64,000 bases of DNA. Origin: Pelargonium tetragonum (lineage: Eukaryota; Streptophyta; Magnoliopsida; Geraniales; Geraniaceae). How positions within the stretch are numbered: the first letter of the stretch is position 1; each line of letters opens with the position of its first letter. The stretch covers positions 1-64,000 of the forward strand of contig JAYMTL010000109.1 in the NCBI GenBank assembly GCA_036897445.1, read 5' to 3'. The notes below the pieces were generated by a model, which worked only from the letters and a program-made list of their open reading frames with translations, did not search any database and was not told the DNA's origin. The position numbers and the translations under genes were made by a program. Of the stretch, positions 37,535 through 48,745 are shown in pieces.

Positions 37535-38712
37535 AATGAAGCTATGTAGATGATATTTATTAATAAGATAACAACAAGAACTAGAAAGATAACCTACCCG
37601 CGTTTTCCAATCCCGGTCCTGACAGTTTATATAAATATAAAAGGGGACTTGAGGCTACTTTACGAGGCGGCTTCAACGGTTGCGTACCAACCGCAATATG
37701 TGCCAGCGCTACGTATCGCAATAGCATACAAAAAATGTTCATTCAGAAGTGATTTTATTCACATTTCTATGCTTTTGGATCTTCTTTTTAGTAAGGTATC
37801 TTTTGTTTTCAACAGGCAAGAGGGGTTCATAAAAAGGGAAGTCTATTAGGCTTGCTCACTCCTAGGCCAAACTAGTCCAGAAAGAAGAAGAGTGTATCAG
37901 AATTTTATAAAGGAGAGATTCTTTCCCCTCTGTGAGTTTGATTATAATAGGGGTACTCCTGTTATAAACAAGTCTCCTTTTAGTTTTCCTTGTGGACTTA
38001 ATCTAATGCTTAAGGTGACTCTATATACTTTGTTCTATTTATTGCACTAGAAAATGAAAATTCAAAGACATAAATCTCAGACCGACTCTTTTATTTGCTT
38101 TGCCAAAACTCTTGCCTTTTAACAACAATGCTTCTTCATGGAAATCCAGTAGATATAAAATATTTAGAGCTGGGTTTGCGCATTTCTGCAAAGCTCTAAA
38201 CTACAAGCTACAACAGAGGTCCTACTTTTTCTAATTAAAGAATACTTCGGGGTAAGGGCCTAAACTATATAGGTTTAGAGTGAGTAACTGTGGATCTCAG
38301 TGAAGGGCAATCTCATTTTCGTACTATAGTAAACAGTAACGTTGATTAGAAATCAGAAACACATAGGGGTACCTGCCCCTAGCAAGAACTTTTCGAAAGA
38401 ATTAACAGGAATTTTTGAACTAAACAACTAAACTATGTATGCAAATCCGAGGTGTCCTATACTAAGCAGCCCACAAGCCTGCCAGTTCTGCTTTACAAAT
38501 TAAGACCCTTTTTACTTTATTATTCCCTCTTTTCTATTCCTAACTACTTTGACTGGTTGGTAAGAAAGATATATTTATTGGTTATTAATAAGAACTTCTT
38601 TAGTTAGTTAAAATGAAAAAAGGAACCTGTTTTAGTTTAGTTATTAGTTAATTATCTTTCCTTCTATTACTTATAGTCGTCTATTATATAGTTATATAGT
38701 AGTCCTTTATTG

Positions 38713-38749
38713 TAGGGGTGGGGTGGTGGTTAAAAAAACCAGCTCTGGT
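38713..38749 (+). other. G-rich run followed by A7 and a small hairpin
   Basis: A run of G tracts (GGGG, GGGG, GG, GG) at 38714-38729 precedes an A7 tract and a hairpin ACCAG-CT-CTGGT (38738-38749). G tracts this dense are rare in the window. A two-layer G-quadruplex on the plus strand is possible. Confidence 0.3.
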
Positions 38750-40280
38750 AAAAGCTAAAGAGTAGCTCGAGCATTTTATTATCATAGAAAACTCTTTAAC
38801 CGTACAAATAAGTAAGAAAGCTTTAAAAGAGTACTTAAAAAAACTAAAACAGCCTTAATAACTATAACTTTTAGCTCAATCTCAGGAATACGAAAAGGAC
38901 TCCCCGCGGAATTAAATAATAAGTCTGAAACACGACACGCAGGCGCAATTAATGTAAAAGAAAAGAGCGGGGGACACCCCTTGAACTAGTACAAAAACTC
39001 AAGAAATTTAAGACTGTGTAATAGAATCTCTGGGCCTAGGAAATCCTGCTGAAAGTAAGCTTAGAAAAGACACGTGTCCCTAATGCATATGTTGTTTAAA
39101 CAGCTATCTCGTTTAGGAATTGTATAGAAAGAAATCGTAAAGAACTAAAAATGAAAGGTTAACTCTATAATAAAGGGGCTCGAGAGTTTTCTTAGAATTA
39201 ACAAATTCTGTAAACTGTTAAGCCTCTCAGAAATTCCGGGTTTTAAGCTTTGTATATTCAAAATAGATAGTAGTAAAAAAAATAGATTCGCTTAATAGCG
39301 GGTGTTTTTTCCCTTACGTTGAATCCAAGCAGTAACCAACAACTAAGTTATCTAATGTTCCAGGTTCGAATTGTATTATACTTCTTTAAAGAATTGCCAT
39401 CTGACTTACAAGATTAGGAAATTCGATAGTAACACACCCCCGCAGGAATTCCTATAGGGTCCCAGCAAACCCTTCACTGGGGTTTAGTTTTTAGTATAAA
39501 AGAAGTACTTTAGTAATGGAGGTATAGCGTAAAAAGTTTTCTTTCCTAATGAATGGAGTGCACTTAACATGAAAATCATCCCTTTATATGGGTAGGTTCC
39601 TTCTTTTTCTTAATATCGTAAAAGCCTTTCTTTTTTTATTTATCCCTTCATAGTAGGGGGATTCAGTGTCTATACTTTATTTGAGCTTCTAATCTCAACT
39701 TTCATGGTCAATTGCCGAGTACTTTTACTTTGAGTGGGGATATGGGGTAGGCCCAAGGCATAGGCTTTTCGCTAATAGTTAATTAATATATCAGAATACT
39801 AACTAACTTTTTCTTTTAACAGCAAGCCGATACATAAATTGGCAAGAACAGGTTTTTCGATTAATTCTTTAAAGTTTCTGAACTACTCTATATTTTTTCT
39901 TAGGTACCATCCGTTACAAGGGAGTGAGATTTTTTCATAGATTGATTATGAATAAGCATTCAATCCGCGCCGTGTTTACTCAAACGTGAAAAGGGTTGCT
40001 GTAATAGTTTAGGTTTCCCTCTTTGTTCTTCTTGTTTAAGTTAAGTAGGGAATTGAGTTGGTAAAGGGTAGTAGTTTTCATGTTCCTTTGTAAGTGAAGT
40101 CTGGTTGAATTAAAGAATGGAATTGAAAGATAGATAGTAAATATTGACTCTAAAAACCTTGAATGCACAAACTGCCGAGTACCGAAACGAGCGAAAACTC
40201 CTTTAAAGATTCGGATAAACAAGAGGAAATTGGAAAACCATAATTTATTTCGCTCTAGTTCTAGTGCATATGGGAATTCT

Positions 40281-40306
40281 AAAGGGGAACATTTATGTTC
40301 CCTTTT
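40281..40306. terminator. 11-bp hairpin flanked by A and T tracts
   Basis: AAAGGGGAACA (40281-40291) pairs with TGTTCCCTTTT (40296-40306) over a TTTA loop: 11 pairs including one G-T, GC-rich in the middle. One more T follows on the plus strand. With A tracts on one side and T tracts on the other it resembles a bidirectional intrinsic terminator. It lies just past the 5' end of an unrecognised 80-codon minus-strand frame (39980-40222), so no gene clearly uses it. Confidence 0.35.
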
Positions 40307-42032
40307 TGATCAATATGTAAACATAGAGGCTATATGGACTTTCAGAGTGTATAATATATAGGATCCAATAAGCTCTTTTAATGAGAAATTCTAAATCTTT
40401 TTTAAAGGACTCTTGTAAGGTAGTTGTTATGTTTGACCCTCTGGGAAGCCCTATCCGGTTGTAGCTCGATAAAGAGAGATAAAAAAAGAGAATTCCTAAA
40501 CGCAGCGAAGTCCTTAAAAGGAGAAACTATAAAGATTTCGTTTATCCGAGTCAATGCAGGGACGGACTTCCTGTGTAATACAAGAGCTAGGTTACGTTAG
40601 ATACAAATTCTCTTAAACTCCTTAAGATGATCCAATAAGAAATAAGGATTCCCGGTAGTGGGCATACATAGGTTTCAAATGCTGTTGTATTGGTAATTTG
40701 GAGAGTCCCTCTTATCTCGGGCTAGATTTAGAGTCATTTTAATAAATAGAAAGCAAGAAAAGTAGCCCTTAAAAACTTTGGAAGCGCCCTAAGTTCCTGA
40801 AAAAGAAAAAATGAAAAAGACTCTTCCCTAAGCTTTAGGTTAACCCTTATCTATATACATATTTAGGCTTTGAGAACCGGGTTGTTATATAGGTTTTTAG
40901 TCATCCGCGAGGTCTTTGAGCAAAAGGTGTTAGGGGAGTCCCCGAGTGCTTTAACAAACTTTTTTAATTAATAGAAGTCCAGAAGGAGCTCTCTAGTATT
41001 TAGTATAAAGATAAAAGGGTCTCTATTCATAATTGTAGAAAGAGTGTCACCCCTAACCTTAATAAGAGGGCTTCTTTTTACTCAGCGCTACTTTAAAAGG
41101 GTTTTAACTCTAGTCTAGCACCTATTGCGCGGAATTCCCGTATGCTCTAAACTGGTGGGGGCTACCTATATAACTTGTACTTACTGGAAGTAAACAAAAA
41201 GCTTTTTTAAGAATTGACTGGAGAATTTTATAGCATAAAAACGACCCCTAGTAAAACCATCCCAAGAAGGAATTCTTAATTTATACTAACAACCTAATTC
41301 GAAATTGACGCCGAAGTTACTGCCTAGAATGTGTCTTTTTTATATTTATAAAGGTAGGTATCTCTGTCTCTGTACACTACACAAGGAACGCTTCAAATGA
41401 AGAAGCTATTCCGGATCTTACAGAGATTCTTTACCTTGTAACAGAATTGAGCTATCGCAGGCAAGCAGGAATATTGAGTATCTTAGGATAGGATCCCTTA
41501 GAAGCGGCTTAGCTTTGAGTATAAAGTGAAACTTGTATCTTTATTAAATTGAAGCTTGCAAAAGTACTTTGAGTCAGATAATTGAGAGTCTCTTAGAAAA
41601 GTGAAAGCTCTGTAAAATGCAGCAGATAAGGAGGGCCGGGGTCCATAAGAGTAGTAAACTTTTGTGGTCTATTTTAGCCAGTTTCGACAGTAACCAGATT
41701 CTAAAGGACTTCCGTTTCTCAAGAATTCAGAAAGGCAATGCTTTTACTATGTATAACTCTTCCCACTAAGCAGGAGGCTTTTTAATTTATAGTTTATAAG
41801 AGACACCAGAGTTCTATTGACTTTATACGACCCCTTACCCTTTTTATTCTACAAGACTGTCTAATATAGGATTACCCTTAGTTAATAAGATATCTAACAG
41901 TAAGGATTAAAATATCACTTAGATAAAGTCATTCTTTTCCTGTCACTCTAAAAAGAAGAAAGTCAAAGTAGATAAGTAATTTACTGGGTGCTATCATACG
42001 TAAGAAGTTGTCTATTCGTTGACTTCTATTCA

Positions 42033-42045
42033 AGGTAATGTAATT
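42033..42045 (+). repeat. Dispersed 13-mer AGGTAATGTAATT, copy 3
   Basis: This exact copy lies about 20 bases upstream of a T-arm-like sequence (ATGAG-TTCAAAT-CTGAT, four of five pairs, 42062-42078). That raises the possibility that the 13-mer derives from a D-arm-like sequence. The other copies lack such a downstream arm. Confidence 0.7.
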
Positions 42046-42082
42046 AAAGAATTCCCAGAAACCATGAGTTCAAATCTGATAT

Positions 42083-42102
42083 TATTATATAATTATATAA
42101 TA
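42083..42102. repeat. Perfect 20-nt AT palindrome
   Basis: TATTATATAATTATATAATA is fully self-complementary over 20 bases. It directly follows the T-arm-like sequence at 42062-42078. Such AT palindromes can form cruciforms; here there is no further sign of an origin. Confidence 0.6.
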
Positions 42103-42364
42103 GAGACTTCCTAAACAGTATTAGATTATACCTTTCCAGACAGTTACTTGTATTAATGTTGATAAGCCCTTATTATTTTATTAAAAAACTTTTTTAGTTT
42201 GTATCTGAAACAAGATAAAAACCTTTAGGGGAAGCTCATTAAAAGAGAGCCTCTTAGACTAGTCTGGTCTGTAAAGCAGCCCCGGAAAACTAAAGCTTAA
42301 ACAACCCGTAATTAGCAAAGGGGAAGGTTTTCCTATGTTTCTGGATCCAGGTTAAGCGGGCAAT

Positions 42365-42480
42365 TTATCTATTAAGAAGCAGGTATAGGAATCTCGTAAG
42401 AAGAGGAGTATAGCTCATAAGACAGCTATTATAATAGCCATGAAGACTAGAATAGTCGGGGTAGAAACTGTTACGTTAGA
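42365..42480. other. T-poor island sharing words with 361-720 and 48.6 kb
   Basis: The stretch is purine-rich and contains GGAGTATAGCTC (also at 624) and AGTATAGCTCATAA (also near 48717). The shared words fall in similar T-poor contexts, so these may be decayed members of one dispersed family. Exact matches this short can also arise by chance. Confidence 0.3.
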
Positions 42481-42525
42481 GTTTTCGCTGATTTGGGAAG
42501 TTCTAATTACAGGTTTTAATGAACA

Positions 42526-42538
42526 AGGTAATGTAATT
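42526..42538 (+). repeat. Dispersed 13-mer AGGTAATGTAATT, copy 4
   Basis: This exact copy, preceded by CAA, lies 493 bases after copy 3 and is the only closely spaced pair. Confidence 0.7.
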
Positions 42539-45500
42539 CTGAGTAACTAAGTCAGGACACATGTGTCCCTAAAATCTTTTAGGAGAAGCTAGGTTTTTAA
42601 CGAGTTAACACTGGTGGTGATACAGCTGTTGGAAATCCTACGCGAGCCTTAAAAGATTAAAAAAAATAAGGAAGGAGAGTCTAAACTATTTGCTTCTAAT
42701 CCGAGTAAAGTATACAGGTGAGTTTCCTTAGATTACATTATTTCAAATAGAATTAAGAAATGAAAGAGTCTAGCTGAGAGGTTCTAAGAATTAGAGTAAG
42801 GAGTGCTTTTACAAGTTAGAATTCCGTTGTGCAGTATCTGGTATTCCTAGTTAACAAAGCAAAGGACAGGGCCCAAAAACTAGGGTATCCTTTTGATAAT
42901 ACTAGCTCAAGAATCCCATAAAGGTCCTTGTGTGGCGTGAATTTTTGAAAAGTATTTAAGCGGGAAATTCTTTCTAGATATGGTATTGGTGTAACGGGGA
43001 CGTTTTATCTGTTCATTCTTTTCCTTAAAATGAAAAGAAGGGGATTCATAGCGTTGTTTACTCGATTAAAGTCTTACTATAATTTTTATTAACTCGACAA
43101 AAAGCAGTACTGATCCAAGTTTCCTTATCTGAGTGATTCGAACTTAAAGTTTCTGACTCTTGTAGAATTTCCTACTAAAAGTAAGAAAACCTGTAGTATT
43201 GTACTGATGTTGGTAGTTAATGTTGGGCTTAGTAGAACTCACAGCGCCTTATTGAGTCGACACATAACCTATATAAAAAAGTATGCAGGAGTAGAATCCT
43301 CTTGCAGCTCTCAAAATAAGTAATACAAGTTGTGTTTAAGGTTTTAGCCCTATAAATTTCTTTTGTCGTAATAAAATTTTATCCTTCGAATATATAATGC
43401 GGGTTTCTTAAGCTATGTTCTTGGCACCTTGATGAAATACTGCCTTACTAGATTAGAGCTTTCCCAAAAATTGAGAAAAAGATTTTGAGTCAAATGCGCG
43501 GGATTTGTACCTCCCACCTTTGTTTGATATTCTGTAAACCAAAAGGCACCCTTTATCCGGGAGTTGGTTCGCAAATAAATAGAGTTGCTTGGGTATGAAT
43601 CCTTTCTTCTGTTCTATATGCATCTAGATATTTTCGGATACTGTTTAAAACCAAAAATTCTCTGTATATGGAATAAGCAGATAAGTTCAAAAAATTTTTT
43701 ATAGAACCAATCGATCCTTAAAAAAGTACTTCCTATTAATCCGGGAAGTCTTGAAGAAAATAGATATTTCCAGAAAGTGAGGCTTATTAAGACACAATGA
43801 TAACTTTTTTACTTAGTTGTCCCTCGAGGAAGCTTTGTTCCGACCACACGAAAAACTTTGTAGCTTTCTTGCTTGGCATATCTATAAGCAAGATATATGA
43901 GCACTTAGACTGTAATAATGAGAAGTCGTCTGAGATCCTTTTATAGAAACTAACACACCGCATGCAAATGATGTAATCGAATTTTCAAAAACTTAAAAAA
44001 GAAATTGTTATTCAAGGGTGCAATATCCCAATCCCAAAAGCCTCTTCTTAACTACAGCATTTCCTTCTTATCATGGGCACCCTTAGGAATATATGAATCT
44101 CGTACTCACTTTTTAGCCCAGGGTCAGTTTTCCAAAATCATTTTTGTAATTTAAGAGCTTTATTTATAATGGCTTTGTTTCATTATTTTTGTCCCTTTTA
44201 AGTAGTCAACTCTTTTTGACAAGTTTTAGCTTTTTTACGCAGCTTCTTGACTTGAGAAATAGGGAACCTACAAACTTTGCAGTCAAATCACTTTTCTATT
44301 TGATACCCAAGAGCCAACCAGGTTTTTGAACCTAACCATAAATCGAAGTACACAGGCTAGGGTTTTTTACTTTAAATAACTTCTAACTTGAGTCTAAGTT
44401 TTGGGATCCGAAAGCCAGGGAAATCCGTTTCGTTATAAAAAATCTCAAATAAGTTATTCGTCAACTAACCCGGCATTTCTATTTATAGGGTATCCCCGAG
44501 AATACTAGTAAGGAGCTGTCTTATACATTATAGAACTCAGTCAAGCATCTTAATGCAATTTCACAAGGTATGAATTTAAAGAAATGTTACTTACAATAAC
44601 CGACCCTTTTAGAGGATTACAAAGTTACTCTTAACAAAGCCTTTGTATTCTTTTTTAATTAGAAGAAATTCTGTAATAAAAAACCCCTATGCCTCAAAAT
44701 CAAGTCCTTTAAAGTTTAGAAATAAGTAATTCTTTTATAAGGATTATTTACTCTCGGTAAGCTGCCTCTGGTTGACCCAGGTAAGAGAAATATCTTGTTC
44801 TGTTTTCCTTCTTTAGCAAGAAGTTTTGTTCTATTGGTTTTAATTAAATATCTGCTATAATATAAAGAAAATAGGAATTCCGGAAGTTGCCCACCTTAGT
44901 TTTCTAATTTCAGGGATTTAGGTTATCCTAAAAGTCAAATCTAATACAAAGAATCCCTTTTATTTGTTTACACGGATAGCAAGTAAAATACGAGGGTTCA
45001 AAGCTACTAATATATTTTTTTCGAAAAGTCAAATTCAGTAACTTGCGTGGGATAAAAGTCTATTTAGTCTCTCGTAACGTCCTATTTTAGGATTTCATAC
45101 CTTAAAAGAAAGATAGATTGGGGATTCCCTCGCTTCCAACAAATAAGAAGTTTTGCGTAGCTTTTTCCGTAAAGTTATCGTTATTTTTTCTTTCGGAAAC
45201 TCTAAAAATAGAATTTTAGTGTCAAACTTCTACCATTCAATCTAAAGATCTAGGAGTCTGGAGAACCCTTGCTGATATATAAAGCAAAAGCTGTTACTTG
45301 TTAAATCAGAGAATATAAGGGACTTTTTTTTGTCTAAACAGCTTAATTTCTTAGAGAAAAGACTTAAACAAAATAAACTATAAGGCGTACCAAGTTATTG
45401 GAGCTTTCCTAGAGAGTCTCAATTGCTATTTACTCATCCACTTAGAAAAAAAGTCAAAATTGCTGCTATATTAGAAGAGTTTCAATACTCAGAGAAGTAA

Positions 45501-47259
45501 AGATACAAAGGTTTTACTCCGTACTTTAAAGTAGGCAGCACCTCAGATAAGGTATATCTGGATTTTGGAAGAAATTTACATTGATAAGTTGTTGGCAATT
45601 AAAGAAGGACTTTTAATTAGGTAAGGTCTCGAATTGCCTCAAAGAAGTTAACAGATTTTTTTAAAGCAAATTTACAAGCCTTTCCCCCGAGCACAGCTAA
45701 AGCATTGTAAATAGGTTCTTTACTTCCTTATGCAACAAAGTCTTAAATCCTATCACGGTTATTTATTTCAAAATAGTTTGATCTTACATAAATTAGTTTT
45801 TTTGTCTTACAATAACAAACAACTACTTGTACCGTGAATAAGGAATACTCTTCAAATTTCTGTGTAATGATATGATTTCCACACTCTTTTTTTGTAGGCA
45901 CTTGGTATTTTTAACATATTAATTCAGTATTTTAAGTATTAGCCTTTTCCTAATGTTAAAAGTTAACCGTAGTCATAGTTCTCTATATGCGCCTGACGAC
46001 ATACCCCTATCCCGTAGAGAATCAATCCACTCTTCCTTTATATAACTAATATCAAGATTCCCCCAACTTTGGCAATCTATTCTGAAAACTTGAACTTATA
46101 AAGTTCAGGGCTTTTTATCTACTTGAAAAAAAAACTATAGTATTAAAACTTTAGGACCCTTCTAATTTAATCGAGTCATAAAACTTTGATAACTGGATCC
46201 GATAGAGTAAACATTTACTTCTATATTTATACAGGTAAACTTTGAGGTCTCATGATCGATCTTAAGTAGCAGCAGGCTCTATATCTGTCTCTGCTCTTGT
46301 CAATATAAAGTAATAAAACATCTAGGATTACCCATTTAAATGCATGAAAGTTCTTGTTCTCGTACCTAAGGTCTTTCGATTTTGGGATATGAAGGCAAAG
46401 GCTCTCATTAGATTAGTACCTACAAAGAGTGGAAATTAGAGAATAGCATTATCGAAACAAAGGGGTTGAGTGATATAGGCGTGTGTCAGGTATAATATAT
46501 TAGTTTTAAGGACTCTAGTAATAAGTTACTCAAACTCTCAACTGCTAACACACGTGATGTAAGATCCATTTAAGAATTTAACCCTTCTATTATGTATCAT
46601 ACTGTTAGTAATCCTATTACTTACTAGGTATCTTTAAGGATTTTTGCGTATTAATTGCTATACCGATCTTTTGGCGGATAGGTAATGCTAATATTTTACT
46701 GATTACAGTACGAAAATATACGGAAATAGAAGATAAATAAAATGTCATGTATAAAGCGGAAGACTTCTAATTCTTAAATGAGTACTTGAAGCACATCCTT
46801 TTTTTTACAGAGCCTTTATCAATTCAATATCAACGATACAAAACGCTTTAGGAATTTGGAATATAAATTTTTGTGTGGAATAGGCTGAGAACTCTTAATA
46901 TCTTGAGAATCCACCGCTTAATGGAGAGCTGTAAAAAATCTATATAGTAAAATAGGACATGACTTATTCTTTAGTACCAGTTCGGTAGCCAAAAGGACCC
47001 TGTTTAATGTATTAGTCAAGAAATTCTAACCAAAATCGTAAATAAAGAGAAGTGACTCCGCTTAAATTAGAGCACCTCCTAATCTTGAATATTTTACATT
47101 TATTTTCCTTCGTAGTTAAAAAATCACTATCTAAGAGAATAAAGGAGCTGAAGTCAAGCTTAATTGACATGTTATTGTTTTGGTATGGTTTCTAACTTCT
47201 ATACCTTTTATCGCTATATTATAAAGAGCCCTAACAATTCATTTCATTACCTCTTCATT

Positions 47260-47281
47260 TCTAAATATAGTCTAAATATAG
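47260..47281 (+). repeat. Tandem duplication, 11-nt unit x2
   Basis: TCTAAATATAG occurs twice head to tail without mismatch. Confidence 0.7.
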
Positions 47282-48544
47282 AACACATTAAGAGATAAAC
47301 AGATTTTTACTAAAGTTTGTGCTTGCTCTATTTATTAAGGCCTCGGCAGGCTTCTAGCTAAGGTTATGCTAGTTTAAATATCCCTTTATGAAGTTGTTTT
47401 ATTTTAGTACCTAAAGTCTAACTGCAGGGCATACGGTTATCCTCAGGAGTACTCTGTACCTTTAAGCTTGTCAGGACCTTTTTAAATTCGTTTTCCGAAA
47501 TTCTTTCTTTATTCAAATTCAATTTTTAGAGTCTTGACAAAAGAACTAAGATAAGTAGCTAGTAATAAGTACATCTAAAAAAAGGGGGTTCCAGGATTCT
47601 TAAGAGTCGCTCTGGAAAAGGGTTGTTTATAATGCGGTAAATGTAGCTTAAGATTATGGCAGGGTTCCTATTTACTTTTGTCGAGACGTTTTAATTTCTG
47701 AACTCATTTCTCAAAAACTTTTGGAAGTAATAGAGCCCTTTTTTCTATTCAATTATCTCATATTTATTAACTAAGCAGCATTTCTCAAAGTTCAACTAAG
47801 GGTAGAAGAGAGCTTATATATAATATATAAGTATTTTGAAGTATTAAAAAATTTCAAACAACATAAAATTATCGCGAATGAAATCCTATATTCTAACTAA
47901 ATTTTTACAAAATTTCTGCTTCTAGATTATGTTTCGTGGATTTGCCTAACTAATGTTAGGGAACCCGTTAATAAAGAGTCTCATACCAAGTCTTTCCAAA
48001 ACGCTGTGAAATAAACAATCTGTATAAAGAAGAATATTTTACATTCGAGTACGAGCAAGCAACATGGATTTCCTAGTAAACAAAAACAATACTAAATTTC
48101 CTCATTCCAAAAGTAAAGATAAAGCGGGCAGTAAGTAGCATAGAATGCATGTTATATAAACTAAGTTATAGTACTTTTAATTGCTAATAATATTGAAATT
48201 AATCATTATCTCTAATTTAGCCTTTTTCTTTAACATTTATAACACCTCTATCAAAGGCATATTTAAAGACTTACCACTAAGGTAAAAGGGGATATATCTT
48301 CGGGACTTACATATCGAGACCTCCTTTTCTTAAAGCAAGAGCTAACACTCTGGGTTTTACGATTGAAATGCTAATTTTAGAGTTCTTGGTGAATTTAACA
48401 TACAATATCCTATAAAAAACCCTCTTTACTTTACAGTGAACTATAACCCTATGTCCTATAACTCCTAATACTTTAGTAACTAATAACTACATTAATGATA
48501 AAGAGTAATATACTAATACAATTATACTATAACTAATATAAAAT

Positions 48545-48745
48545 TCTAAGATAAAAATACCTAATAAAAAGATAGATATTAAGAAGAATACAGCAGCTCC
48601 CACCAGGTACAGGTAATACAGCTAAGCCCCATAACGACAATAAGACAGAAAGACAGGTACAAGCTCCTACAACTCCTAATAAGAGTAAGTTAGGTATAGT
48701 TACGATACAGATAGACAGTATAGCTCATAAAAAGTAAGTCAATAA
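48545..48745. other. T-poor, A/C/G-rich island
   Basis: T drops to about 12 percent in the row 48601-48660 (7 of 60, counted by hand). Words such as ACAGGTAC, CTCCTAC and AAGACAG recur. It contains AGTATAGCTCATAA, shared with 42407-42420. It has no open frame under the standard code. It could be a decayed repetitive or formerly coding segment. Confidence 0.4.

Noticed and set aside
37546-37561. Short run reading YVDDI, like a reverse transcriptase catalytic box
   Set aside because: The frame is closed within a few codons on both sides and no other RT motif lies nearby.
7526-43497. Exact 16-mer ATTTTGAGTCAAATGC at 7526 and 43482
   Set aside because: A few 16-base exact pairs are expected by chance in 64 kb of this composition, and similarity beyond it is weak.
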